From positions 1,346,501-1,410,500 of the forward strand of contig NW_025408682.1 of the NCBI RefSeq assembly GCF_020360975.1: 64,000 nt of DNA, in the 5' to 3' direction. This DNA is from Hirsutella rhossiliensis. Its lineage: Eukaryota; Ascomycota; Sordariomycetes; Hypocreales; Ophiocordycipitaceae. Shown here in pieces: positions 10,848 to 21,409 of this stretch (within the stretch, counting starts at the first letter, position 1; every line of letters starts with the position of its first letter). The notes beneath the pieces are model-generated. The model was not told the DNA's origin. It saw only the letters and a list, made by a program, of their open reading frames with translations, and ran no database searches. The translations under genes and the position numbers were made by a program.

Positions 10848-11678
10848 TCAAGATCCAAGGCGTTTCGCAATCGAAACGACGTGGCTCAACGGCTCGCCGT
10901 TGTCGTTGAATATGGGAAACTGAGCCTCGCAGGGCACATAGCCCGCGTACCCGTCGCAATCGCACCTGTTGTACGAGTCGAAGAACGGGCCGCATCCCGT
11001 CCAGCTCGGGTTCGTGCACATGTTGCGCTTGCCGCCGCACTCGAAATGCGGTGCAACGGCGCAGATGCCCTTGACCGCTGCGTTGAATGTCACGGTGACG
11101 AGCGCGCAGTAGTGACCGGGCTCGCACCTGATGTTGTGCTGGACAAGCCTCGTCGTGCTGGTGTCTTCGGCCGTGGACTCGCCATACTCGGACGACATCT
11201 CCAGCCCCGCGGACCCTTTCAGAGGGGGGGCTCCTACATCTACCCCGGCCGACAGCCTGCCCCCAATCTTCCAGCCTTTGGTGACGCCGAGCGACTTGGT
11301 CTTGGAGATGGTGAACCTCATCTCATGGGAGCTGGTCCCGTTGTTGGTAAAGGGCTCCTGGACCGTCGTTCTGTAGAGGACCCGCACATCGCTCACCTCT
11401 TCGAGAAAGTAGCGGTCAAAGAATCTCGTCGACAGACACCAGGGCTTCCATTCGAGACAGGTGCCGACGGTTCCAATCTCCTTGTCATAATACGGCCGGT
11501 TGTTGGCGTCGACGGTGAAGTCGGACTGGATCCGGGATGTGATGTCGTCGATCACCGACGAGTGGAGTCTGTAACTGAGGCAACTGACGCATGCTATCCA
11601 TATTGAAATGACCGAGGCCCGTCTGGCGAGCATGGCCGCAGAAAGGGCCGGCACGGAGTGTCCGGCGAGCGGCTTCAA
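10848..11678 (-). CDS. Secreted Cys-rich protein, aerolysin/ETX-MTX2-like pattern
   Basis: A single 276-codon frame. A likely start is Met16 (position 11633), which gives a signal peptide (basic RR, then hydrophobic SVISIWIACVSCL). The middle part shows alternating Ser/Thr-rich strands: an NNGTSS segment, SLGVTKGWKIGGRLSAG, then SSEYGESTAEDTSTT, then CEPGHYCALVTVTF. This order (N-rich turn, VTxGxKIG, EYS-ST-rich hairpin, PPGxx) is what is seen in aerolysin-type and ETX/MTX2 beta-pore-forming proteins. The tail is Cys-rich (FECGG, GCGPFF, RCDCDG) and may be a separate disulfide-bonded module. Roughly a dozen cysteines fit an extracellular protein. Fold assignment is by pattern only. Alternative: an unrelated secreted beta-protein. 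Target and toxicity are unknown. Confidence 0.6.
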   Translation of the reverse strand: MKPLAGHSVPALSAAMLARRASVISIWIACVSCLSYRLHSSVIDDITSRIQSDFTVDANNRPYYDKEIGTVGTCLEWKPWCLSTRFFDRYFLEEVSDVRVLYRTTVQEPFTNNGTSSHEMRFTISKTKSLGVTKGWKIGGRLSAGVDVGAPPLKGSAGLEMSSEYGESTAEDTSTTRLVQHNIRCEPGHYCALVTVTFNAAVKGICAVAPHFECGGKRNMCTNPSWTGCGPFFDSYNRCDCDGYAGYVPCEAQFPIFNDNGEPLSHVVSIAKRLGS

Positions 11679-13292
11679 TTGTAGGTAGACTCGGCGATGG
11701 CTTCAGTTGCAAAGATTCGAGACCAGCTGCGCTCGCCGAGGCCCTCGGGCAGCCATCGGCGTTCTTAATCTAACCGATAAAGCCATGCCCGTACTCCGCA
11801 ACGGTCTAGCGATGAAGCAATCATCACGTTACAATAAGAGTCGTTATCATTTATACCGGCAAAGAGTCCGTCCGAGCCTAGCACCACCCCAGTTGTCCGT
11901 GACGCTAAAATACATCCCTGATGCCAGTCAGTCAAGCACCCTCTCGGAGAAGCATGCGCGTCTCCGGCGCGGGCATTGGCCGTGGCGGGCTGGCCTTGAC
12001 CAGCCATCCCTCCCGTCCACGCCGGGCCGCTGGCCAAGAAGAGCAATTCCGACGAGCAGTTGAGCGTTTTTGCGCGTGAACTACGACGGATTCTCTTCTT
12101 CTTGGCAACATGAGCTAAATCTCTGGTTCCCCACAGCAAGAAGTCATGATGGAGGTTGATGAGTCCGCATCCAAAGGGGCCCGTTGACGTATTTCCCTCA
12201 TCCCATCCCCTTCAATGCAACTTTAGCACGGGGGGAATGCACACAGGCGGGTCTCATCCCAGACATGAGACCCTTGCCTGTGCTTTAGACATATACCCAG
12301 GCTTCAGTGTTGACTAGATATGCACGTTCGCTAACTTGACCAATACAGTACACAACTCGGTTCATCCAGATCCTTCGCCCCGGCTCCGTTCAAATATGTA
12401 ATGGGTACTCGACTCCAGGCCTTCATCTGATGTCTCGACGCTGGAGCCAGGACCCTAAAGGTGCGGACCCTTGGGTCAGCGTCTTATTAGATGGAGCACA
12501 ACGGGGCACCATCTCCACGTCTCGGCTCAATATTGACTGGATAAGAATCATCCAATCACTAGTTGGGTTGCATGGAGCAGCACTCCAAGATCCAATACGC
12601 CTGGGCACGTTTCCGGTAGCAGCTTTCTTACTTGACGGCTGCGAACATACATAAACCTATCACGGTCGGCGCCGGACGCAGATATGAGCATGAGGCTGGA
12701 TATTTGGTCGCGAGAAGTCACCAGCAGGGCTCGTGGGCTGGTGACCAGGCTTCATGCAATGGTATCAATTCGCATACGTATACTCCGTACACCGACGCCG
12801 AATGGAAACTTGGGGCAGTCAGCCAGCTTCCAGTACAGAAACAGCCGCAGTACCTGGCGAATAGCGTACAACGTGAGGCATCCTTGTAGCTCGCGGCTGC
12901 AAAAGTGTCCAGGATGCCCCTGGTCTCATCCAGTCTGTGCCAGCTGCTGGTCGGCTAGTTCAGTCCAGTCTTTACACCGCCGTATCCATCATTTTAGCGA
13001 TATTTCTGCGTGAGTCCATCATGGTCTCCACGCTCAAAGATGGGGGCGAGATAAAGGTCGGGAAGATGACGCGAGAGCCTAAGCCGTGTAAAGGGCGATC
13101 CAGCTGATGCCACGCGCGCATAAGGAGCTCGCTCCTCTTAGTTTAATAACCTTGGGGGCCTTTCAAATAAAGTTGTCGCTTATCTCCATGGGACCATAGC
13201 CACAGAGCATTACTTCGTCTTGCCGTTGCCTTCTCCATCACCTATCCGTCTCCTCTCAATCGCGGGCGACGCGCTCCTAAGTGGTGCCCTGC
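11679..13292. other. Intergenic stretch, no gene recognised
   Basis: About 1.6 kb with only short unrelated frames. No repeat or RNA signal was seen. Confidence 0.5.
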
Positions 13293-13661
13293 ATGCGCCT
13301 CATCACCATTGCTTGGGTGGCGGTCGTCATCCTCTTTGCTTGGGTGGCAGCCGACGTCTCCTTTCCTTTCTCAATCGACTGCCAACTCGAGGGAAGAAAC
13401 TGCAGTTGGCTCGGCAAGTGGCCCTTCTGCGGCTCGACCAGTGACCGCATTTACGATGAGTATGCCGGGTTACAATACGTCACTTCAACCAAAGATATGA
13501 GTATTGGAGCCCTCTGCGGCCTCAAGGTCGGTAACGCCAACCCCGGCCCTCAATGCTGCCAGTCTTATGGCCTAGGGTGCCTGAGTGGATATAAGCGGCT
13601 CGTGTGTTCCGATCCGGTATGTTTCACGGGGCAAGGATCCTTTTTGCCGGTGGCTATCTAA
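13293..13661 (+). CDS. Small secreted cysteine-rich protein (candidate effector)
   Basis: A 122-residue protein if Met at 13293 is used; an in-frame Met four codons upstream (13281) would place VPC before the signal. The N-terminus is a clear signal peptide (MRL, then ITIAWVAVVILFAWVAA). The mature part of about 100 residues has nine cysteines in the order C, C, C, C, CC, C, C, C, including NCSWLGKWPFC and QCCQSYGLGC. An odd number suggests one free cysteine or an exon end missed here. There is no recognised domain. Size, secretion signal and cysteine content fit a fungal effector-like protein, but no function can be assigned. It sits alone between the aerolysin-like gene and an MFS pseudogene. 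Confidence 0.55.
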   Translation: MRLITIAWVAVVILFAWVAADVSFPFSIDCQLEGRNCSWLGKWPFCGSTSDRIYDEYAGLQYVTSTKDMSIGALCGLKVGNANPGPQCCQSYGLGCLSGYKRLVCSDPVCFTGQGSFLPVAI

Positions 13662-13947
13662 TACGAGGTGCCAGCAACCTGAGCCAAGGCCAAAAGACAA
13701 ACAGAACGACCCGGCTTGCAAGTCGGTGAGAGCCAGAGCCCTGAAACGAGTGAGACGGACCAGGAGGGCCAAGAGACCAGTAGAAAGAGTAGAGATCATA
13801 ATAGAGCTAGATATCCCTTGAAGCAATGTGATTGGTATCGTGTCTCCCTTTCAATACGAGGGGCACGCCGTGAGTGCTCACTACCATCGGATCTGAGACG
13901 CTTTGAAGAGAGATGGCCCTATTTCTGACCAACAACAGGCTTCTGGC

Positions 13948-15430
13948 TTACTGAACCACCTTGCTCTCCGGAAATGGTTTCCTTACGAATAAAGCGTTGA
14001 TGATAGCACCTCCCGCGCACCACACGGCAAACGCCCAACCAAAGGTATTCCATCCGGGACTCTGGTATAAGTAGCCTGCAATGACGCTCCCAATGACGCC
14101 CCCGAGGGCAAAGGACGTCGTAAAGAGCCCGAACCCAGCTCCATAGACACACTTGACGCCCCAGACGCCCAGCTGTCTCTTTTCCTCGGCTTCGCTGACG
14201 TAGGTAGTCTCAGCCATCAACGGCGTGCTGGACAGACTCAGAGCGACGCCTATCAGCGTCAACAGCACGCCGAGCAGCGCTTTTTCCGCGGTTGTATTGT
14301 CCATGACGAAAACGCAGGCAGTCGAGGAGCGGAATCGACAAGATGAACCCGGCAAAGGTGAGCCATTGTGTTCCGTATCGGTCGGTCATGGCGACGATAA
14401 CGGGTGAGAAGAAGCCAGGGAGGAAAATACACAGTAATACAAGGCCGGCTGCCAGCGAGCTCCAGTGGAACGTTTCCTGGACGAACGGTGGAGAGGCGGC
14501 GCAAAGGGCGAATCTATGGCTCATCAACGTGAGTTTTCATGGAGACAGCAAGGATAAAGACCGACTTGGAAGCCGACTGCATGATGCAGCCGGCAAGGGC
14601 TGCGAACAGACGGCGGGATTTGACCAGCGACACGCAGGGGCTTGTCTTCCACCCTGTGCCAGACGTGGTGGGAAGGCTTGTTCTTGCGCTGGCTTCAGAT
14701 GCTGCGACATGTCCTGCCTTATCGCCTCGGGTGTCTCTCCTGTTCTCATTGTCTGCCGGAGTCTCCGGCGTGAACGAGGCCCCTGTGTTGCCGACAAGTT
14801 CATCGCCCTTCCACTCCCCAGCCCCCCTTTTCTTCAATCATGAGCAAGCGCAACGCAATATCGCAGGCAATAAGTCCAAAGGCCAATTAGTAAACGGCAT
14901 AATAGCCAGCCTTCTCATACACAATGCCGCCAACGATTGACGACAGGAGGAATCCCACCGTCATGGCCCAGTTCACTCACCCGCTCGCCCATCCCATTCT
15001 GTCCTTGGTGGTATCCGCGAGCAGAGCCAGACCAATTTCCCAGCAAGTGGCGGCACTTACGCCCTGGAGAACGGGGCCTACGGCGATCAGAGCCATCGTT
15101 TTGCTCAGGCAGAGCAGCAGCGTGGCGGCGGCGAGTGCCAGCAGGCCGATGAGGAAGGCAGCTGTCGCGAGGACGTGTAGTCGGCGTAGAGGCCTAAGAT
15201 GGGGCTCCCGAGACAAAGGCCGAGGTAGTACAGAGCGAGCAATATGCCGTCCATTTTGCCACTCGGCCTTGCGGTGTCCCAATCCGCTCGGTAGGGTAAA
15301 CGGCAGCACGGGCTCCAAGAGTCCGTACAAGTAGATGTCGGTGAATACGGCGGCACAGACGACGACAAGGACAAGCGAGTTGGATCTGGGAAAGGCAGCT
15401 GAGTACAGCTGAAGCGGTCGGTTCTTATTA
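13948..15430 (-). pseudogene. MFS drug/amine-efflux type transporter, multiply broken
   Basis: In order on the minus strand are parts of a 12-TM MFS transporter of the multidrug/VMAT-like type: VFTDIYLYGLLEPVLPF (TM1), YYLGLCLGSPILGLYADYTSSR (TM2 with its loop), IGLLALAAATLLLCL, GFLLSSIVGGIVYEKAGYY, LKSRRLFAALAG-like text, LAAGLVLLCIFLPGFFSPV, and ending ALFVRKPFPESKVVQ. They lie in different frames. Frame changes are needed near 15290, 15255, 15158, 14985 and 14290. An in-frame TAA interrupts the TM segment after KAGYYAVY near 14890. The intact gene would be about 470 residues. At least six lesions make a product unlikely. Whether they are true mutations or sequence errors cannot be told from one assembly. 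Confidence 0.82.
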
Positions 15431-15597
15431 ACAGATCCCTGGCGTTCCGTAGCTCCGCACCGTTCTTCTTGAAGCGGCGACGAATGACTCCCTCGGCCAG
15501 ACAAAAAACTGGAGTTACTTGGGCTGAAGCCCGGACGATTGCTCATTTTGGTGAAACGCAGGCCTGGTAAAGGCGATAGGATGTAGAGAGGGAACAT

Positions 15598-16016
15598 GCA
15601 TCGAGCTTGATCAAGGTCGGGACAAGCTCATCCAAGAACTTGGCAGAGATTAGCCTGGCCTTTTCGATGCAGAATGAAATAGTATCTGTATTTAACCTCA
15701 ACCCCAAAGACCCACGTGGGGTGAAGCCGACGGTTTGACCGTCAAGGACCGAAGGATTGCATTGTCACAAAGGGTCCGAGAACCAGAACACCGGTTATCC
15801 ACAAGTCGCCAAGCTTTCAAACGTAGCAAGCGTCATGAACCGTCGCCTATAAGGTCCAGGAAGATGCCGATTTAGTAACATAAAGTCGAGGCCAGATTCG
15901 TCGTGGTCGTTTGCGACACCAGTCTCTTCCATCATGTATAATAATCAAGGTTCCCTGGTTCTCGTTCTCCACGCATCCAGACACGCTCAAACCCCCTCTT
16001 TTTCCAACACAATGCC
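15598..16016. other. Intergenic stretch, no gene recognised
   Basis: Nothing seen apart from generic promoter-like sequence. Confidence 0.5.
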
Positions 16017-16280
16017 CTAACTCCATACCTGGACAACCTTATCCCCGAACTCTGGCGCAGCTTTCGGCTTGTCTTCATCAACGGCGGTAGTATCGCTCCG
16101 GGGCTTCTTGGAGATACGCGAGGGGCGTTTTCGAGCCGGCGGCAACCACTGTTCGGTGCCCCTCCATTCCATCATGCGGTGCCTGTAGTAATCGGCATTA
16201 AAAGACGAGGGGCGATTCAAGGGAATGCGGATTATGCTGGAGTACGCGAGCGGAAGCAGGGCCAAGATATAAAAGCGCAT
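16017..16280 (-). CDS. Small putative secreted or membrane-anchored protein, 87 aa
   Basis: The N-terminus MRFYILALLPLAYSSII is a plausible signal peptide or signal anchor. The rest is basic and proline-rich (PPARKRPSRISKKPR) and ends DKVVQVWS. No cysteines and no known domain. A TATAAA lies on the same strand at 16391-16396, about 112 bp before the ATG, which supports a real transcription unit. Homology is unknown. It could also be a chance frame. Confidence 0.4.
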   Translation of the reverse strand: MRFYILALLPLAYSSIIRIPLNRPSSFNADYYRHRMMEWRGTEQWLPPARKRPSRISKKPRSDTTAVDEDKPKAAPEFGDKVVQVWS

Positions 16281-16390
16281 GGTGAAGGGGTTTTGGTGGA
16301 GATTCTATTATAGGAAATGTTTTGGATTGGGGTGACTGAGCCGTGTGTACTAAGAGAAATTCATCGCCTCTGAGCGGACGCGTTGCTCTC

Positions 16391-16396
16391 TTTATA
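16391..16396 (-). promoter_or_regulatory. TATA box before the 87-aa gene
   Basis: TATAAA on the minus strand about 112 bp upstream of the ATG at 16280, at a spacing common for fungal core promoters. No other element is assigned. Confidence 0.35.
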
Positions 16397-18800
16397 CAAG
16401 TTCTTTGATCGCAGATAGATATTGGAGCTGTCGCTGCCGTTGCTCGTTTCCTCGGACGTAACTCTGCACAATATGCATGCGTCGGGTCAGCTGGACTGTC
16501 TTGGTCTCGTTCGCGTTTTCCAATGTGTCCATGATATTGGGCAAAGGGGCCGGCCATTGTGCGACGCCAACCTCAAGATGTGCTTCAGCTGTTGATGGCG
16601 GAGGTCAGATGATCTGGAGTTGGGTCGGGCCAATTCCACGACGCCAATGACATATATTATAGTCAATATTCGTTAAGATGCATCAAACACATCATAAGTT
16701 CTCCTAGATTCTCCTAGAGAAACAGCAACGTGAAGGCCAGTTGTCGAACCTTAATCCAGGTCCGCGGCCAAGGTGCCGCCTTGCTCAGACCGAATCCTAC
16801 GTCTGGCGGAGCATAGGGTAACACCTGTGCGGAGAGCGTTCGTGGGCTGCAAGTATCTGCACGTAAAGCCACGCAGATGGGTTTCATTCGGTCGTTCGCA
16901 TCATACTGACCCGAGGTTTGATGCATGGGCTGTAGCAGGAGAGTCTGTGGTTCAAATGTCGGGTCTTGTGTTACACGTGCTTTATAGAGTCGCAACGCGC
17001 GTATGTGTGTTCAATAGTTCTTGGTTCAGCTCTTTAGTGTTTTGAGGGAGGGCCTCCGAACTGACCGGGCGGCTTTCGCTGTCCCGAAGTTGTCATGACA
17101 GTCGAGACTTGCGCTTAGTATTAAAGCTCCCAAGGGCATCTTCATGCTTCACCACGACAGGTATGAGGCACCGGCTAACCGAAGCGGCAAATATGGACCA
17201 ATTTGACAATTCCACTACCTCGTAATTTCCATAGCCGAGCGTACGCGCTGCTTGACCCCTTCCTAGGACGGTGATGTCAGAAATCGAATGCTCCCAAGAC
17301 CAAAGGAGTGACAGCGCTGCCGGCCACCGTGGGCGGATGCAGTACGCTACACGTAGCCAGAGGTACTCTTATTCCTTGTGAATTGAGACAAAGCAAAATG
17401 ATAACAGGTGGCGCCGAGTGGGCTGCCGATCCCTTGGGTTGATGCATTGTGCTCACCAAATGCGCTCCCCTTGCTTGCGGACTGAGAAGGAAAGGAGGAG
17501 AACCAACCGTATCGGATGAAAAAGGTCTTGAATAGCTGGAAGCCTCTATCCATCAGTTCTAGAATAGAAGAGAGGCCGCGCAATCATCGAAAAAGTTGTA
17601 TTCCTCTAGAGTACCAGGCCTGCTGTCGCCCGTGAGCATGCCGGCGTCCAGAGCTGCGGATTCGTGCTGAGACTTCGCCGTTCGGGCGGGCCTCGGATTC
17701 AGCTTTGATCTCCCCCGAGGTCATACCAGGGAACTCGTCCTGCATATCTTTGAATGGGTGGTCGTGATACTTGGTTTGCCATAGGTGGCGCCTTTGCCTC
17801 GCCTCACCACGACCATCACTGGGGCCAAGAGCTTCTTGCTCCGCTCTGTTAAATACCGTTTCTTTTCCTGACGGTCCAGCAGACGATCCAGCATACGGTG
17901 CCGAAGTGGGAGCGGCCTGGGGAGCAGCGCTGCTTGCTGACCCAGGGCCGGACTGGTCACACGCTCAGTAGATGGTGGCCGAGGCCCTCGAGTCGGGACT
18001 ATCGCGGCTTTTCTATAACGTTCAGCCACCCTTCGGGCTGCGGCATGCACGTTAGCATCTTCTGGAAGAGGTTTGGAACACTTGCCAGGTCCGTCGGCAT
18101 ATCTCGGCGGGCGAGAAAGCTGGAGTTGGGCGACAGGAAGTAAAGCTCGTTCTACCCATCGCTGAACTTGATAAGAAATTCTAGGTATGGTATCAAACAG
18201 TCTGGCTGAGCGTGGAGAGCACAGTCAGTCTGTCGAGCTTGAGTCCCGGGAGGAGCTTCAGCGCCTGGCAGAGCCGGTAGACGTTGCTTTGATGAGATTG
18301 AAGCAGTTCACCCAGGCATCACCAGTGACGCGCACGCATCAAACAATGGATCGAGTCTGCAGACATAAAGTTATTCATAGAGACGAGGACAGCCCACTGC
18401 CGGTGATACAACGAGCCACTGGTCACACATCCTTGGCTTGACTGGGTCGCTATATGTCGGGCTCCTGAGACATAGAACGAAATATAACGACTCCAGAGCC
18501 GCGTTCACGTTGTCTTTAGCATCAAAAGCAGGAGCAATGAGGCATCGGGTGTTTATTTGATTCTGCGGCCCTTGATCGAGTCTATGCCTTTGATCGAAGT
18601 TGCAAGGGAATCCCTTCACTTACCCGCTTCAAGACGTGCCGCGCCTTAATTTCATAGGCTTATAAGGAAAGTCATACTAACAACGCTCATTGGGATATGA
18701 GTCGAAGAAGAACATTTGATTGTTGAGTAGCGAGAGTTTTTTGGTTTTCGCAGATGATACCTCATTTCTTTTGAAACAAAAAGGAGTGCAAGGAAGCCCA
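16397..18800. other. Gene-free stretch of about 2.4 kb
   Basis: Only short unrelated frames on both strands. I found no transposase fragment, RNA gene or tandem repeat. Confidence 0.5.
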
Positions 18801-20135
18801 TCAATCCAGCTCATCCGGCTGCTGAAAGTCACGGCGCGATCCGTCCGCCACGCCGCCGTCGGCGAGAACACGCAGCGCCAGCATAGCCATACCCTTGGCA
18901 CACTTCATGGCAGCAGCATGAGCGCCGTCGGTGGCTGCCGCCTCGGCAAACCGCGGGCTGTGAATGGCAACGTCTGGGACCGTTGGGAGATTGAACGTCC
19001 CGTGGAAGCTGGGGACCGTGTGCGATACGTTGCCCATGTCTGTCGACGCCGTGTACGGCTTGTCCTGGTGCAGCTGCACCTTTTCGCCGACCTGGGCCAT
19101 TTCCTCGACATATGTCTTGCAGAGGGTATCGTTGGCTCTGAGGTTGAGGTACGTCGGGAACCTAGAGGAACTGTTAGCATCTCTCGGAGGCATGTTACCA
19201 GAGGAAGAGAAAGGCCAAGCTTTGACAGACATGGTGATATTATGAGTGCAGCCAGTTGCCAATGCAGCGGCTTCTATGCACTTCTTGACCCTCTCAAACA
19301 GCTTCTCGGAGCGTCTCATGGAGGGGGCCCTGACGCCCCAGTGCATTCGAGTATAGTCAGGGATGACATTGGGCGCGAGACCCCCCTCCTCGATGACGGT
19401 GTGGATCCTCTCGTCTGGCCGGATCTGCTGCCGCAGAATGGCGACGTTGTTGTAGGCGGCCACGGCGGCATCCAGGGCGTTTGTTCCGTTCCACGGCTCA
19501 CCAGCCGCGTGCGCCGTCTGGCCATGAAACTCGACGCGGAACTTGTGGCTGGCGAGGAACAAGAGGCCCGCCAGCCCCGAGTAGCCGGCACCCGAAGGGC
19601 CCAGAGCGTGCTGGGGCATGGGATGGGCCATGATGGCGGCGGCGATGTCGCCTGGCGGGTTAAAGGCCCCCTTGTCGATCAGGACAGCCTTGCCTCCACC
19701 GCCCTCCTCGGCCGGCGTACCGAGTATACGCAGACGCCCCGGCAGCTTGAGGGCCGACATGGCATGGGCCGCCGCCAGAAAGGCCGCCAGAGACGAAACG
19801 GCGATGAGGTTGTGGCCGCAGGCATGGCCGATCTTGGGCAGCGCGTCGTATTCGCAGCACACGACAACTTGGCGGCCGCGCTCGCCGACCGAGGCCTCGA
19901 AGCTGGTCTCGAGCCCGTACGCGCTGCGCTCGACGACGAAGTCCAGCTTGTCCAGGTACGACGTCAGCGTGTCGTGCGCGATAAACTCCTTGAAGCAGAG
20001 CTCCGGGTTGGCGTGGAGGACTTTGCTGATCTGGTGGCGCAGGGCGTCGCTCAGCTCGTCTACGCGCCCGCTGACGAGGCCGCGGGCCCGTTCGAGGTCG
20101 ACGGAGAAGGTCTCGGACGCTGTCGTTTCTGGCAT
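18801..20135 (-). CDS. M20-family metallopeptidase/amidohydrolase (PM20D2-like)
   Basis: Two exons, complement of 18801-19161 and 19231-20135, giving 421 residues, the usual family length. The 69-bp intron (GTCTGT donor, GCTAAC branch, TCTAG acceptor) is a multiple of three and stop-free, so the unspliced frame is also open (444 codons). Splicing joins NITM to FPTYLNLRAN. The di-metal site is visible: CEYDALPKIGHACGHN (residues about 92-107), TPAEEGGGGK and IMAHPMP. The lid/dimerisation part has FHGQTAHAAGEPWNG. The C-terminal metal ligand region is ASTDMGNVSH and HSPRFAEAAAT. Family members hydrolyse N-acyl or peptide bonds of small substrates; the substrate here is unknown. No signal peptide, so probably cytosolic. 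Confidence 0.9.
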   Translation of the reverse strand: MPETTASETFSVDLERARGLVSGRVDELSDALRHQISKVLHANPELCFKEFIAHDTLTSYLDKLDFVVERSAYGLETSFEASVGERGRQVVVCCEYDALPKIGHACGHNLIAVSSLAAFLAAAHAMSALKLPGRLRILGTPAEEGGGGKAVLIDKGAFNPPGDIAAAIMAHPMPQHALGPSGAGYSGLAGLLFLASHKFRVEFHGQTAHAAGEPWNGTNALDAAVAAYNNVAILRQQIRPDERIHTVIEEGGLAPNVIPDYTRMHWGVRAPSMRRSEKLFERVKKCIEAAALATGCTHNITMSVKAWPFSSSGNMPPRDANSSSRFPTYLNLRANDTLCKTYVEEMAQVGEKVQLHQDKPYTASTDMGNVSHTVPSFHGTFNLPTVPDVAIHSPRFAEAAATDGAHAAAMKCAKGMAMLALRVLADGGVADGSRRDFQQPDELD

Positions 20136-20674
20136 GATTGAGCTGCTATCTTGTGGTGGTGGACTGGTGGCGCCTGAGCCGAGCCGAACAAGACATATAT
20201 GTGAATGGGCAGAGGAGGCGGGGAAAGATTAGGTGCGGGCAAACTCAAGAGTACAGGCAGGCTCAAAGATAAGCTCGTCAACGTCGACGTCTACAGTAAA
20301 GGTTTTCAACGAATCGCCTTCTTCAGCCTGAGAACACGGCAGCATTGGGTTTCCTTGGCAATTGATGCTTGACTGCAGCATATTCAAATTATCGCTGCAT
20401 TTGTGGTCTGTGTCAATATTCAACCCAGATTCCTTGCACGTCCGTAGCCTTGTTTTCACAATGGTAAATATAGACCACCACCAAGTCGGGGGAAATAGAT
20501 CATAAAGGTCAATTCATGGCTTGATGCTGAGACAGCTCAAACGCTTTGGACGTGGGATGCGAAAACACACGAGTATAGAAACCTCCACCCCGAGAGACAT
20601 CTCTAAGCCACCAGGGACGATTTCCCACCCGCCTCCCATCAGCGCCCGTGTAACTCGTCTTGGAGGTCTACACG
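20136..20674. other. Intergenic stretch between M20 hydrolase and BTB gene
   Basis: No gene seen. It holds the promoter side of the M20 gene and the 3' side of the BTB gene. Confidence 0.5.
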
Positions 20675-21409
20675 TCAATACTCATCCATCTTTGGTGTAT
20701 TGGCGGGCGGGTCATACGTAATGACTCTCATGATCATGTGAAAGGCCATGAGCAAGTCGTAGGCCAGACTCTCGACGCGCTTGACCATTGCCTTTGCGTC
20801 CTCCTTGCGCAGAAGGGAGTGATGTTCTTCAAACGTCTTGACAACCAAGTTGCGCAGTCCTCGGTCGCCTTCCACCGTCGACGTGTAGGCGTATTCTGCC
20901 GCCTGGATGAAATCGTCCGAGTCCCAGTGTTTGCCGACTTCCTGCTCAAACTTTCTCATTGCCAGATCTTTCAGACCATCGACCGAGTATTTCTCGGCCA
21001 AGGCGTAGACCATGGCGTGGACTCTGAGATGGTGAACCTTTTCGAGGAACGCGTGCTGGCGGGCCGCCGCCGTGTCCGCATCGTCGAGGGAGACGGCAGG
21101 ATAGGTAAGATGGTAGAAGAAGTACACCATCAAGCGCACGATGCGAGGGTCGTCTTCAGGGAGGTTGACTACTCCATTGTGGCCCTCCTACCCAAGTGTC
21201 AGTCTGATTCATATGGATCGGTCCATGCCTGCTTCGGTCACTTGAAACGCGTCGTTGCAGGCGGCTGCGAAGAATCTCGATCTTGGACAGACAATCGCCT
21301 TGTGAACGCGATACTCGGCCGAGCCGCAGGTGATGGTAAAGTCCGAGTAGGTGCCAAGGTTATAAAGCCTGTTCCATCGGGCGTTAGACTCCAATGACGG
21401 CGGCAGCAT
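20675..21409 (-). CDS. BTB/POZ domain protein
   Basis: Two exons, complement of 20675-21187 and 21242-21409, giving 226 residues. The 54-bp intron has a GTGACC donor, CTGAC branch and GGGTAG acceptor, and joins ACNDAFQ to EGHNGVVNLPEDDP. The BTB core starts at YSDFTITCGSAEYRVHKAIV (residues about 17-36) and continues RSRFFAAAC, then VRLMVYFFYHLTY. The rest is helical (YALAEKYSVDGLKDLAMRKFEQEV), like fungal BTB proteins without Kelch or MATH domains. These are protein-interaction modules, sometimes Cullin-3 adaptors; no partner can be named. The start was chosen as the Met just before the BTB fold; an upstream in-frame Met at 21700 would add 97 low-complexity residues. Confidence 0.85.

Noticed and set aside
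18720..20141. 473-codon plus-strand frame over the M20 hydrolase
   Set aside because: Antisense shadow; metal-site motifs are on the minus strand.
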